DNA of 64,000 nt from Tetraselmis striata (lineage: Eukaryota > Chlorophyta > Chlorodendrophyceae > Chlorodendrales > Chlorodendraceae). Made by a program: the position numbers and the translations under genes. Under the pieces are notes generated by a model. It was not told where the DNA came from. It was given only the letters and a program-made list of their open reading frames with translations, and did no database searches. Where the stretch lies: NCBI GenBank assembly GCA_006384855.1, contig VCJN01000219.1, forward strand, positions 1-64,000, read 5' to 3'. Positions 12,921 to 24,771 of this stretch are shown in pieces; the stretch's first letter is position 1, and every line of letters begins with the position of its first letter.

Positions 12921-15900
12921 GGTGTTCTCACCGACAGGCAACTGCCGCTATTGTGACTATTGCGAAGCGTAACCGCCGCTGTGGTTGCAAGCCTGTTTGG
13001 AACGGATGGATGACACCAAGGGAAGATCCCACTACGGGCGGATGCGTGATCGATGCCGGAAGTGGCCATGTTTGACGAGGAGCCCATGGGGGGGTGGTCA
13101 TGGCAACAGCGCAGCCGCACAACACAGTGCAATGATGCCCTCTCAACAGTGTTCGATACTCCAGACGAATAGTGACACTTGGCGGGATAGAGGATGCTGC
13201 CAGCGTACCGGGCACGGGTAGACAACCCTAAACACACACAGTCGCAAACGTTCACTGGCGATACTCTACACAGTCCGATGAAAAGTGCATGCTGAGGGCC
13301 GGGATTGCGGTAGTTAACTTTGATCGAATCTAGCGGTTGTAGGGGGGTTCGCTCTTGACTGCTCCGGGCATGTAGCAGCAGCGGCAATGCATGGCGGGAA
13401 TGGGGATCACTGCGCGTCCCGCGGAGCTGAGGAGGGCTGCGGGGGTGGGGCACCTGTGGGCGCGGAAGGCCGGCCAGCGCGGCGCGGGTGGGCCCGCCGG
13501 CGCCGCCGCGGCCGCCCAGCGGCACGCTCCCCCCCGCAGGTCCCAGCTCGCGCTCGGCCGGCCGGCGCTGCCGGTCGGCGCCCAGTGCAGTGTGCTGGCG
13601 GTGGCCACGGGGCACGCGGACGGCGGTGTGTGGCGCGCGCCCCAGGGTGCACCTAGCAGCTTGCAGGGGCCGGCTGCGGCGCTGTCCACGGCTGCGGCGC
13701 CGGCCTGTTAAAGGCAACCGGGGGGGCGTCAGGAAGATAGCCAAGATCAGCTCACGGCGTCAGTCACAGCGCGCTGCAAATAATATGATTGGCACGTCAC
13801 AAATCTGTAATGTGACTATCAGCCTCGGAAGGGGGTTTAGCTGTATTGCTAGTTGGTGCCAACACAGTAAGAGCAGTAGCATTCATCATTCGGCGGAAAA
13901 CACCATAAACCATCTGCTGGTCGCATTGATGCGACATCGTGCTGTTGGCAAGCAGCACATGGTGTTGTCATCGCGCCAAGGGAGCCACCCCACTGCGTCA
14001 TTACCGCCTACCATGACGCTAAATGCCGCCCAGCACGAGAAGGGCTGAGTGACGTCAACGCAGCATGCGATACAGGTGAGGAACGCCGCCGAATCGTGCG
14101 TGTGCTGGCTGGGGCAGAATGCCTTTCTGTGGAGGGACGCGGCACTCGGCTGCTTTGCGACCCAAAGCAATGGCTTCCGCTGCTTGGTCACAGGGGTGCG
14201 CTTCGAGGCCTGTAACCCGCACTCATACATCACTCCCCGATCCTTCCTGACGTTGTTAGCTCAAAGGTGCGATATTTCAGCACTCGGCCGCGGCATCGCC
14301 GCATAGAATGGGCAATTCTGGAAGAGATGGCGTCGGTGATCGGTGTCATCGCAGGAGGGCATGGGGAGAGCATCGCAGCAGCGGCGAATGGAGCTCGCCA
14401 GGATGGCGCAAGGGGGGGGGGGGGGGGGGGGGGGCTCCGCCGTACCTGGCGCAGCACCAGCGTGAGCGACTGCGTAAGGACCAGCTTCCCCGGGGACGCG
14501 GCCGCCGCCAGGTGCGTCCGCATCAAGTGGTAGTCGGCGCCGTACACCGCAGCGCGGTCCAGCAGCGCCGCCAGGCCGCCGGCGTCACGGCACGGCAGCA
14601 GCTTGAGCCACGGCGTCAGGTTCTCTGTACACACCGCCTCGCGCGGCAGTGCGCCGTACTCCACCGCCCCCGCCCCAGCGCCACCCATGCCGGACATGGC
14701 CAAGCTGCAGCGGCAAGGGGGGAAAAATGAGGGCGGGGGGTCCTAAGACTCGGAGGGGAGAGGCAGATTGCGGAGTCGTGGACACTGGGCTCTGCTGTTT
14801 GGGCATTGGCATCGAAATTTCGAGACGCTTTCATTGGCGCTGTCAGGACGCTGTCCCGCGTGGTGGAGGCCGGGCAGCTGGGCAGTGATACATCTGCTGC
14901 AGCGAGGCCTTGGCGCAGCGGCACTGAACCCCAGTAACGCATGACGAAAGAGAGGGAGGGAAGTGGGAGCGGACGGAGCCTCTTCGCTGCGGGAAGTCCC
15001 TCAGGGTGGTGTGAAGGCATGCGGGTATCGCATCGGTGTGACAACACCTTCAAGCGGGGTGCGGCTGGAGGCGATTACCTGGGCGCTGCGGTGTGTTATG
15101 CTGACTGGGGTAAACTCCGGAATGGCTGCAGGTATGCAGTTGCGATAGACAAATATAAATCTATACATATATCTATATGTATGTGTGTTTCTATGCATCT
15201 ATACATCTATGCATCTATACATCTATACATCTATACATCTATAATCTATACATCTATACATCTATAATCTATAATCTATACATCTATATATACGTATATA
15301 TGTATGTGTGTTTATATATGCATATATAGACAGAGAGAGAGAGAGAGAGAGAGAGACCTGCAATATGTAAACACATACACACCCTCCATATGTATGCGTA
15401 TTTATGTACGGATGGATGCATGAGCGTGTATTGTACACAGTCTCGGCCAGTCCGTTGGTATAGCAACCAGGTGCCTAGCTTCCAGCGCTTCTATATCGCC
15501 AGTCTGCAAAATGACCATGCCCCCCGGCATTCGACTCATTGATTGAAGACATGTCCGGGGGGCGGAGCTGGCTGGCAAGTCAAGCGCCCCCTGCTATGCT
15601 GCCCCCCCCCCCCCCCCCCCCGCGGGGATGATAAAGGGGGCGGGGAGGCAAAGGCCCGCTGCGTGTGCGTGTGCGAGTCCAGGGCAGGCAGGCCGGGCGC
15701 TCCCACCTGCCGGCCGACGAGAGCGAGTGGTCCAGGAAGTTGAGCGACGCGCAGAAGAGGCCGCCGAGCGCGTGCGTGAGGCTGCGCCACTGCGGCGCCC
15801 ACCGCCGGCTCGCAAGCCCGCTGTCCAGCTCCTGTTGGGGCTGAGTCTGCGCCCGGAATCGGGCCCACAGCTCCTGCGGGCACAGGCACCGGGGGGAACG

Positions 15901-17004
15901 CTCAATGCCGCACCCGTCCAAGGGGAGATCACACCAATAGCGGGGTTGTCAATTATGGGGAAGGAGGTGGGGGCGGTGGGTGGTGGGGGGGGGGGGCATT
16001 TCACCGCTCCCACAGGCTTGGTGGGCACCACAGGCTGCCCCCACTTGGGCCTCTGCACGGCGGTTGTTAAAGCCGAGTGCGGAAAGGGAGCGCCGGGGGA
16101 GGGAGGGGGAGTCAGGGGGCGGGACCGTGGACCGTCCTTGTGGCCTTCATACTGGCACATCCATGACATGCATGATGGGCACACTGCCAACATTGCGAAC
16201 GTCGCTATGTGGCTGTGTGTCCCTGTGTGCCGGGGCCGGGCGCACCCAGTGGCCATGCGTGAACGACAGCTCAAACTCCTCCACCGGCTGGGTGGCTGCG
16301 AGCTGCTTGATGGCGCGAGGGAAGAGGGCGTAGTGCTTGCTCAGCGGCGCCACGCTCTGGAAGTGGAAGTGCGCCTGGCGGCGGCATCGCGGGGGGCAAT
16401 GGCTCGGGGTGAGGGCTGGGGGTGTATGGCGGAGAACTCGCCACGGGAATGTACACATGGAGGGGGGAGCGCGCGTACGGAGCTGATGTGAGATGTTGCT
16501 GGGCATGAGCAGGTGGCTGGAAGGCGTGAAAGCGTCTCATTGTGGATCGAACGGGGGGGGGGGGGGGGGAGGCGCACTAGCAAGCTGCCGTCCTCAAGCT
16601 CCTGGTACAGCAGCTCCTCGCTGAAGGACTCCTCCAGCTGCTCCTATCGCACAGGAACAGGGGTGGGGGGTTGTCAGGCCCGCGCATCGCCGCGGCTCGC
16701 TGCCGACGCTCTGTCGCACTCCGGCGTGTGCGGTCGAGCTGTCCCTGAAAGACGGCGGCCCGGGACGAGGCGCCGGCGTGGTCGCCGAACCGCACTGCCT
16801 GCCGCCCGCCACCTCCCACCTTTCCAGCGTTCGGCCCTTGCAGTAGCCTCGTCGAGCAGGGGCGGCGCCTACCTCGCTGGCAGTGTTTGGCAACCAGCCA
16901 CCAAGCACGAACAACGCCAGCAAGGCGAGCAGACCCCGCCGTCGGCGAGCGGCCGCCTCGCGACGACACAGTGCCGTCGGCAGCCGAGCGGGCGCTTGCT
17001 GCAT
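10611..17004 (-). CDS. PIGT: GPI transamidase component PIG-T (GPI16 family)
   Basis: PIG-T is the subunit of the endoplasmic-reticulum GPI transamidase complex that helps attach GPI anchors to proteins. Exons assigned: 17004-16873, 16643-16578, 16374-16246, 16052-16005, 15873-15707, 14704-14446, 12589-12245, 11491-11323 and 10919-10611. At least one further exon is needed between 14446 and 12589, probably near 13.5-13.7 kb (ACPVATASTL). The protein starts with an Arg-rich leader and a hydrophobic signal segment (GLLALLALFVLGGWLP). Family hallmarks follow in order: SEELLYQELEDGSL, HYALFPRAIKQL, ELSFTHGHW, ELWARF, GLFCASLNFLD, LPREAVCTENLTPWLKLLPC, LVPWYVRLYLHSL, TEHPPDTHRGF, VYTEGLLLPLALPDFSMPYN and a C-terminal membrane segment (IAAVVLVFGAAMLVL). 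G/C-runs lie in most introns, four of them close behind a 5' splice site. The missing middle exon keeps the full CDS uncertain. Confidence 0.9.
11690..11805 (+). repeat. dispersed repeat, copy 2, inside a PIG-T intron
   Basis: This is the inverted copy of the repeat at 3125-3235. It lies in the PIG-T intron between the exons ending at 12245 and starting at 11491. The open frame ISNAVGSPSKALPSNYPAL is conserved between the two copies. Confidence 0.6.
12838..12924 (+). repeat. TG/G-rich simple repeats in a PIG-T intron
   Basis: Two (TG)n tracts, each followed by a G-run (about 12838-12869 and 12880-12922), form a duplicated simple-sequence block in a PIG-T intron or adjoining non-coding sequence. 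Confidence 0.7.
15155..15355 (+). repeat. ATCTATAC microsatellite and (GA)n tract in a PIG-T intron
   Basis: Degenerate CATCTATA repeats run from about 15160 to 15290, followed by a pure GA tract at about 15330-15355. They lie within the long PIG-T intron between the exons ending at 15707 and starting at 14704. Confidence 0.75.
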
Positions 17005-18557
17005 CGCGTGACGACAACGGGACAGCTTGCGCCGGCCGTGCAGGGCACAGTCCCACAGGCTACAGGTTGGATCAGACCAGTGGCAAACCAGTGATGTGCG
17101 CCGGACACGGAGGCGGGAGTAGGCCCGGGTGAACGTGACGGCGGTCTACATCAGTATCAGCACGGTCGCTGTGGCTGCGATTGCTAGTCGCTATGTTGCT
17201 GCGCGCCTCTGCTGGTCGTCGTTACCAGGTGCCGCTCCCCACTACGCCCATTTTTACCAGCGTTACCTCTTTAAAAGACCCTCTAAGAGACCCTCTTAAT
17301 CCTTACCGATCCTCCTCAGCAAGGCGGCGGACTGCGGGCAGCACCTGTAGGTATTACGGATTGGCTCAATGTTACTGCTGGTCAAAGCTGGACGAAAAAG
17401 ATATCAGTTACATGAGCTGGCTGGATGCAAAAGGCAATCAGGAAATCACCCCAAACCAGAAGAAGGTGCGGAATGACCACGGGCAGACGCATCAGACTTT
17501 GCCGTCTAACTCCGGCATCCGAGCAAGATATGGACGATAGCGATTATCGCTAGTGATCCAGGTTAGTGACCCGCGATGGTTTCTAAGCACAGCCGAACCG
17601 GTGGCAACAATTTCGTCTCGTGTAGAATCGCGTCGTCTCGGTTCGCCCGACGGCGTGGCGACATCACTACGAGAACCTGTCCTGAGATCAGTACCCTGTA
17701 CATGTCCCGGGATATCTGCACCTGTCGGCTGCTCGACGGCAGGTGGGCGTCGCGCGGGCATGCTCCGAAACCAGAGCGACTGCGACAACTTACTCCTGCT
17801 CCGAAACCATTGGTGCCGTGGCGCCGCGGTGGTCTCGTCACGACGCCCGTTTTTTTTCCCTCATCGCTAATCGCGCCCGCCAGGACTGCAGGACAGCCGA
17901 AAACCCTGGCAGCCGCGAGGGCCTCGTCTACGGCGGACGTCATACGTTATCAGCCTTGAGGACCTAGCGTACAAATATGCAGTCACAGGTAGAGAGTGGC
18001 ATGTCAGGTAATCTGCTGTGTACCAACACATTTGCCCTGGCGCCAGCAGCAGCAGCAGTGCTGAGAATGGTTATACGTACGACCTTAGTCGTGGCACTGT
18101 ATTGGAATAAAACAGGTCAAATAACAGGTCACCTGGCGCCTGGCGGAAGCTGCTGCAACAGACGATGCACGGGAGTGGTCTGCAGCCATGGCCAGAGAGA
18201 CCGATATATCAATACTGTTAAAAGAAACATATCATCCACCAGTACCCAGTATGTTCTGCTTGCCAACAGAACAGTAACGCATCAATGCAACTGGCAGATG
18301 ATATATGGCGTTTCCGCAGAATAATAAATGCTGCTCTTGCTTTGTTTGTGTCAACTAGCAATATAGGTGATTCCATTTTCCGAGCCTGGTCGCGTGATAG
18401 TCACATTAAACACTTGCAACATGCCATGCCATTTCGCAGCGGGACTATGACTGACGCCGACATAGCGCTGGCTTCACCGCCCGGTCTGGCACTCTCGCTA
18501 CACTAGGCATCCGGCAGCAGCCACATCCTATGTTGTGGGCAGAGCCTAACATGGCCC
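17005..18557. other. intergenic stretch without a recognised gene
   Basis: This lies upstream of PIG-T and downstream of the methyltransferase, so it should contain the PIG-T promoter and the methyltransferase 3' end. A partial copy of the 6.8-kb dispersed repeat sits at about 17410-17470. No convincing exon is seen. Confidence 0.4.
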
Positions 18558-20890
18558 TCATTTCAAAGACTGGAAGTCCCCCATGCCTGGCTTACGCGCT
18601 ACGAGCCGCAGGCGCCCATTGTCGAGCTCCTCCTGGCTGCCAACAATGAAGCCTCGCCTGCATTGGGTAGCGCACAGACCGTAAGGACCCAATAGGTGGG
18701 AGCTTCCGGCCCCTAGAGGCCCAGAAGCCTTGCATATCGAGGCGGGATTTGTCTCAAAAGCACAACGCTGGCCACATGGCCGGGTGATATCGTATACAAG
18801 CAGGTACTCATCGCCGTAACCCCACGTACACATCGTACACGTACGAGTACTCGTACCGTATATATACTTCGTAATCATCCCCCCCCCCCCCCCCCCTGAG
18901 ACATCGATTCTCGGCTTCAGTGGGGATCGAACGGTGACCTCTAGGTCCCTGGATCGAAACACATTCGTGGGATAATACTTAAACATGCCGCTTTGGTGGC
19001 ATGCGGCAGGGTGGACAAGTTTCCGGAGCAACCTATCATTTGTTCACCAATGTCCCTGGTTAACATAACGAATTAAATATCCCTGCAACTTCAATTCTTC
19101 ACAAATGAAACCCCGTCTCAGTGCCATTGTCCTGGTACTCACACTGGGTGCAGGGTCAGCACCGATTGACAAAACATTCAGAGCAGGCGGTACAGGCAGG
19201 GCCGCGTCCTGGCTGCTGGCGCACCTCTGCAGCGCATCAACCAGCGGCGATGCATGCACGCTGGCCTCCAGGCACACCCGCCCGCCGAGCTTCAGCACGC
19301 GCCAGCACTCGTCCATGGCCGCGTCTGTCAGCAGCACTTCCTCCATCGGGCCAGCCGCCTCACCCCCTGCGGCAATATCATTCCATGAGCGACAAGCCAT
19401 CCCATCGCAGCAGTTGGGAGGTGGACAGCGGAGGCACCCTATCCCCGCTGCACGCGACACGGCCACAGCTTTCTGTGCACCCACGGCTACTGGAAGAAAA
19501 GTTTATAAGCGCATTGCCAACGAACAGCTTTGGCAATGGCTTGCTCAATTTGCAGTGTGCGCTGGATTTGCAGTCGATAGCTTGGATATTAGTACGGCAG
19601 ACGCGCACTCTGTTAATGTTTGGAAATGCATTATAATGGGGAGAGGTTGGGCCTGCTCAGAAAATCAGGATGGTATGCGCAATGCCCTTGGGCAACTGAT
19701 ATGTGTAATGAACGATATGCGTAATGGGACTACACATTTTCAGCCTTGAAGAGGCTTTAGTGTCAAGGCGGACCCGATATTTCCCAATGCCCATTCCTAT
19801 TTATCGAACTACGGGCTGGATACCGAACTACTAGTGTGTTGATAGGAGCATGGCTTGGCGAGGCGCCATCATGAGGCTGTTGGGGCGCTCACCGTAGTAA
19901 ACGATGGCGTCAACGCCCTGGGCGCCAGCGGCGGGCGCGAGTGACATGCGGGACATCGGCGGGCCCAGGAAGGTCTTGGCGCTGAGCCCGCGCTTGAGCA
20001 TGGCATCCACATTGGTGTCCACGCCCATCACCTTCCGGGTTTGCCATGCCATGCCATGAACAGAACTCAGAATCCAGACATTTGACAGCCAAGTAATGCA
20101 AGGAACAATGCGGTTATTACTGCGTGTACAACAGGAGGGTGCATTGGCAAGTGGCACGGCACACACCGTCACGCCCTGGCTGGCCAGAAGCTTTGTCATG
20201 CCGCCGTCGCCGCAGCACAGATGGAGAACCCTCTCCCCTGTTACACAAGGCGCAAGTTAGCGCTGACTGCCGCATGTTGAATACCGGCCCATCTGATCAT
20301 CCGACTCCTTCTACGAGGTAGATCTTCGTGTAAAATCTGCATTACTGACAGTCTCATCCCTCTGTACTATCCCTGGATTCACATCTTCTCCTGCCTACGA
20401 CCAGCCTCTCGTATCTCATTGAACCTAACCGCACTACCACGATTTGGACTGCTCGCTTGGGGTGTCGGCCCGGACGTTAGTCTCAGCCAAGGCAACAGGG
20501 GCCAATAGTAGCACATAGCACATCAAAGCGCGCGAGGAGCCCAAAAAGCCGGACCGCAAGTCGTGCATGATGTGCGGCAAGGATGCGGGCCACACAACTG
20601 AGGAGTGCGGGAAGCTGCGCAAGTTAGTGGCGAACCTGCAGGCTTCTGATAACCCATCCTCATCGACCCTCCCGTTCCATCTCTCCAACACACATACACA
20701 CACACATATCCGCGTGGTAGGAATAGGGGCAGCCTTGCCGGCCGCATGCTCTTACCTGGCTTGCCCACAGGGATTAGCCCCCCTCCAAAGGTGGCGAGCC
20801 GCCAGAATGAGCAGCTCCCCGTGAGGATGGCGCACTCGTCGAAGATGGCGTCCAGGAAGTCAAGGCCCTTTGGAGGCAAGCCAGCGTTCT
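18558..20890 (-). CDS. class I SAM-dependent methyltransferase, first exon(s) not found
   Basis: This is probably a class I SAM-dependent methyltransferase; the substrate is unknown. Phase-consistent exons are 20890-20756, 20237-20167, 20031-19893, 19366-19143 and 18632-18558 (TGA). Motif I (SAM binding) is VLHLCCGDGG, split from the preceding PVGKPG by an intron. VMGVDTNVDAMLKRG fits motif II with an acidic residue for the ribose. DECWRVLKLGGRVCLEAS fits the late strand that follows 'RVLKPGG' in this superfamily. The exon at 20890 contains GLDFLDAIFDECAILTGS, a family-specific lead. It begins in mid-codon, so at least one upstream exon is missing. The 518-base intron after 20756 carries mobile-element fragments, and the intron before 18632 carries a tRNA-like repeat. 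It reads the same way as its HAD neighbour upstream, but no shared function is implied. Confidence 0.7.
18655..18975 (-). repeat. tRNA-like dispersed repeat in a methyltransferase intron
   Basis: Read on the minus strand, this holds a B-box-like CGTTCGATCCCC (about 18925-18936), a G-run of about 17 bases (18880-18896), GTGTACGTGGGGTTACG and then TGTGGCCAGCGTTGTGCTTT and CCGCCTCGAT. The same blocks, in the same circular order, make up the tandem units at 62.9-63.6 kb. It is a diverged copy spanning a unit junction, which suggests it came from a tandem or circular source. Confidence 0.55.
20440..20660. mobile_element. mobile-element fragments nested in a methyltransferase intron
   Basis: Two pieces lie side by side. 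20440-20515 matches about 70 bases of the tyrosine-recombinase element at 56205-56280; both give TPSEQSKSW on the minus strand after an ALAE-N block. At 20541-20652 the plus strand is open and encodes a zinc-knuckle-like CMMCGKDAGHTTEEC (C-x2-C-x5-H-x4-C, one residue longer than the usual gag knuckle) flanked by Lys/Arg-rich sequence. Both lie wholly inside the intron between 20756 and 20237. Element identity is inferred. Confidence 0.5.
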
Positions 20891-21380
20891 CTGCCAGGGC
20901 CAAAGCGCAAAGGCATGGCAGGCACGCTGAGCAACACGCAGGCAGGAAGGAAACAAGCTTAGGAAAAGTGCCACCTGGTGGATTTTCCAACACCCGACAG
21001 ACTTCACACTGCACGGCAGGCCAATACACTGCTGGTTTCCGGCTCCAAAACCATATTTCGAACACAGTACGGCATGTCCTCTGATGCTATGCCCTTGAGA
21101 GGGTATATCCGCCTGGGGGTTAGAGCGCTTGGCATGGCGCTGCCAGTCGAGATAAATAGCTTTGGACGACATACTATAGTGAGCAATTACTCTCCTTCAT
21201 AGAGTGGCTTGCAACAGCACCTTTGTACTTCCTGTGCGCATGGCAAGCCTGTGCCACGCAAGGGGACCCTAGCAGTGTTGCACGGCTGTTTGTAGGACCT
21301 TCACAAGAGGGAGCCAGGTCTTGAGCCGGTGGTGGTGATCTCATGTGTGTGTGTGCCTGTGTGTGAGTCTCTCACTGAGG

Positions 21381-24300
21381 TCATGGGGGCAAGGGGGTCA
21401 CACCTTGACCATCGGAGACATCGCCTGCCTCAAGCCTGCGCCGCAAGTCTGTCAAGGATGCTACCGAGAAGGTGGGAATGGCGCCCACAGGCAGCGCCGC
21501 GGCTGTGTGCAGGTCAAGGACAGCCGGGGGCATGCACAGAGTCAGACGACCTGTCGGGTCCCAATGCGCGCAGGCTGGCCGCCACGCCATCTTTGATGCA
21601 ATTTGCAGCGCAGCAGCTACGGGAAGAATTGTAGTTGACCATACTGCTTTCAGCCAGGAGCATTATTTGTGCCCGGCACACATTTAGGTACACCCCCCTA
21701 GCCCAATCCCGGCGGACAGTCTGACAACATCCTGTACGATGCCCACAACCCTAAAGATCTAGGCTTTGTGCATCATCAGCTCCCCCCCCCCCCCCCCCCC
21801 CCCCACCCCCCCCAAAAAAGCACCCAATTGCAAAGAAACCAAGAGGACCACAGCACTTCCCTCGCCGCTGACTGCAGGCCCTGCATCATAGCGCAGTGAC
21901 GTGTCTCGTGGGGATTGTCCACGGATGTGGAGCGCACCTGCAGCGCCGACCTCGTTGCCGCCGCCCTGGATATGGCAGGTGGCGGTGCCGGCTGCGTTGC
22001 CGCACTCCACATCCTCGATCGAGTCACCCACCATGAGCAGCGAGTTTGGCGGGAGCCCCCACACCTGCAGAGGATACCGGGCATTGCCACGCCCAGCGGG
22101 CATTCATTCCCAGCCGGCGTTAAAATGACAGGCGCTATTGGAGATATCACAATCAACACTTGGACTCCTCAACAGTAATACCAAACCGGGTGAGCTCAAA
22201 GCTAAAGATGCCAAGCAGAGAGACCAACTTGCTGGATGTATGACGCAGATAACAGTGGCAGCAAGCTAGCTGTGAGCAGGAAGGGCGGTGGGATGGGTGG
22301 GGGGGGGGGGGGGGAGCAAGGGTGCTGCTCCGGCTCCCACGGGTACCTTAGCCACGTCCAGCAGCAGCCGCTTGTCCGGCTTGATGTACCGGTACTCGCG
22401 TGTCAGGATCTGCGCACGGCAGCGAGGGCGACCACACTCAGCCACGCAAATCCTGCGCGTGTGGTATGGATGGGCGTGCTCCCGCTCGTGAGGACACGAT
22501 ACGCCTGGATCACAGGCGTCCATGCTGGCGGATGTCGCGCCTGGTAATGGGTTATATCGGACAGAGCCTAGGCTGCTGGCGAGGCAGCCGGGAAGGCGAG
22601 GAAAACCGCGATGTGATTATAGCAGTAAGGACTTAATCAGCTGCAAAACCTTGCCTGGCCTGCCAATGCATCACATACCCACCCCAGCCTGCCGCTGGCA
22701 CCCGGGGCCTTCACGCCATCGTTTCCCACATTGCGCGCCCTGGCAGTCCCATGACAGCGCCCCCCCCCCCACCCCACTCTACCTACATACAAAACCCGAT
22801 CACTGGTATGGAGCAGCGAGATTGAGGACTGACGGGCTGGCATTTCGAAACAATCCCAGGTGCAGACGCTTTACAGACACAGGAGCCGCTTTTCTACGCA
22901 ACAGCGTGCCCGGGTGTCACATTGAGATCCATGCGACTGACTGCATTCTCAACACGCGCATTGAGCACGCCTCCGCCCAGCTCTCTGCTCAGTCAAAGCA
23001 AACACCGTCATCATAGACGCACGGCAGAAACAGTGCGCACCCTCATGCTTGACCCCGTCCGTGTACTTCGACCTGCCGTGGCTAGCCCCTCACTGCACCA
23101 GTGCATGCATGTATCCCCGGCGGGGTATCTCCATATCCCGGCAGGCGGTTGGGCTCCACCACCATGCTGCGCCCCCCCCCAACAATTGGCTCAAAGTAAC
23201 CAGCAGATCCCCCCCCCCCCCCCCCTCCGAATGTTCAAGGCCCCCAAGATGCTAATGTTTTAGTGGGAGGATGACTGGGTGACGCCCTTGTGCCCATGCC
23301 GCGGTGATCATTGCGCCGCTTTCTGATTGCTGCTGTGTTCGTGTGATGCCGAGCTGGGGCATAGAGGGCTCCTGACAAGGGGCATGCAGCGTGGCGGATG
23401 GCGGGATGCTTGCCTGCGAGAACAGCGGCCGCCACTCCTCGCCAAGCAGCGAGAAGAATGCGTTGACGGCTGAGGTGGTGTTGCGCGTGACGAGAGCGAC
23501 TGGCACCTATGGGGGCAGGCGGACGGGGTCGCGGGAGTTGCCATGCCGTGTCTCGGTAGCTCGCGGCACATCAAGCCGCTGTGCTGCTGTCACGCCAGAG
23601 TGCACGGTGTACACGGGTAATACAAGGTGTGGGAGAGTGATAGGGGGAAGGGGGTTCCCGGGCAGTAGGACCTGCAGATCACGCAGGGCCATGAGGAGGT
23701 CCACGAGGCCCTCCTGTAGTGTCAACCGTGTCTGCGCGTCCGCCTCAATCTCCAGGATGACGTCCATCGCGCGCGTGATCTCCGTGTCCTCGTCCCAGGA
23801 CTCCATCACCGTGAACAGATCGCCCTGCTTGATACCTGCGCGGCAAGGTGGCAGGGCTCAGCCATCTAGGTACCTATATGCCGCTGCCCCCCCCCTTCCC
23901 CCCCCCGCCCAACCCGGCAATTATGCGGTGCAGGGCGAGGCCAACCATGGAAGCGTTGCCCACCTGTGCGCTTGCGCATGTCCACGAAATCGATGTTGGT
24001 GTCTGTCAGTGTGCCGTCCTGTGCATGAAAGGGATCACGCTGTCAGCCCTCCTCTCACCCCCCCCCCCCCCTGCTTGACCCCTCCCCGCCCCTCTGCATC
24101 CGGCCCCTGCGTAGCCACTCCCCATCTCCTGTAGGCAGGTGCCGGGCCACGCGCAAGCGTCTTGCCGCATAGGCACGTACCATGTCGAATATCACCTGGT
24201 GTCACACGGCAGGGGGGCACGAGGCAGGGGACTTAGAGGAGCGCCATGCCATATACGATCATGCGGCTGCAGGATTGATGTGCAGGCTGGGAACGTTCCT

Positions 24301-24771
24301 CGTCCGGTAGGGCGTGCGGAGGACACACCACGCAGAGCGGCGCAGAATGCATGGGGGAACTGTAACGATTCCCAAACCCGAGTACTCGACTGTAATCGAA
24401 GGGCTCGCAGACTCCCATCGCCGCTGGCATATGAGAATGGGCATATAGCTACTTACAGTCGCTACGAGTATGCGGCGTGGCAGGCCAGGGCGGGGGGGCG
24501 CACGTACCCCTTTGTACGGGAAGCCGTCGGCGGTGTCAGGGGTCGCGGGAGCCGACGTTGGCTGCGGCAGCGCGGCGACCGTTCTACCACCCGGCAGAGC
24601 GCCAGCTCGCCGGAAGCGCGGCGTCGTCGGCTTGCGCGAGGCTGCAGCGGCCCTGAGGGCCCGGCCCGTCGGGATCAACGCTGGCGTGGTTGTGCCCCGT
24701 CGGTGGGAGAGGCAGCCGTCGGCGCGATGGCGCATCGCCGGGGTGCAGTAGCGCATCGTCGCAGACGCCAT
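21381..24771 (-). CDS. HAD-superfamily phosphatase, organelle-targeted form likely
   Basis: A haloacid dehalogenase-like hydrolase, a family of mostly phosphatases; the substrate is unknown. Eight exons close in frame to 300 residues: 24771-24508, 24195-24181, 24018-23964, 23835-23672, 23506-23414, 22409-22347, 22064-21938 and 21502-21381. Motif I is VIFDM|DGTLT. The nucleophile Asp lies in a 15-nt microexon (24195-24181), the second Asp in the next exon. The helical cap includes MESWDEDTEITRAMDVILEI. Motif II is VALVTRN (Thr), motif III is KPDKRLLL (Lys) and motif IV is LLMVGDSIEDVECG (Asp pair). The first about 85 residues are rich in Arg, Ala, Ser and Thr without acidic stretches, consistent with an organelle transit peptide. 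The ATG at 24771 is the first in the open frame. The intron after 23414 has a GC donor. Family assignment is firm; targeting is inference. Confidence 0.88.

Noticed and set aside
12716..13744. A 342-codon minus-strand open frame
   Set aside because: It spans (TG)n and G-runs and lies over PIG-T intron sequence. Composition is Pro/His/Thr-rich with no domain. Part of it may overlap a PIG-T exon in another frame.
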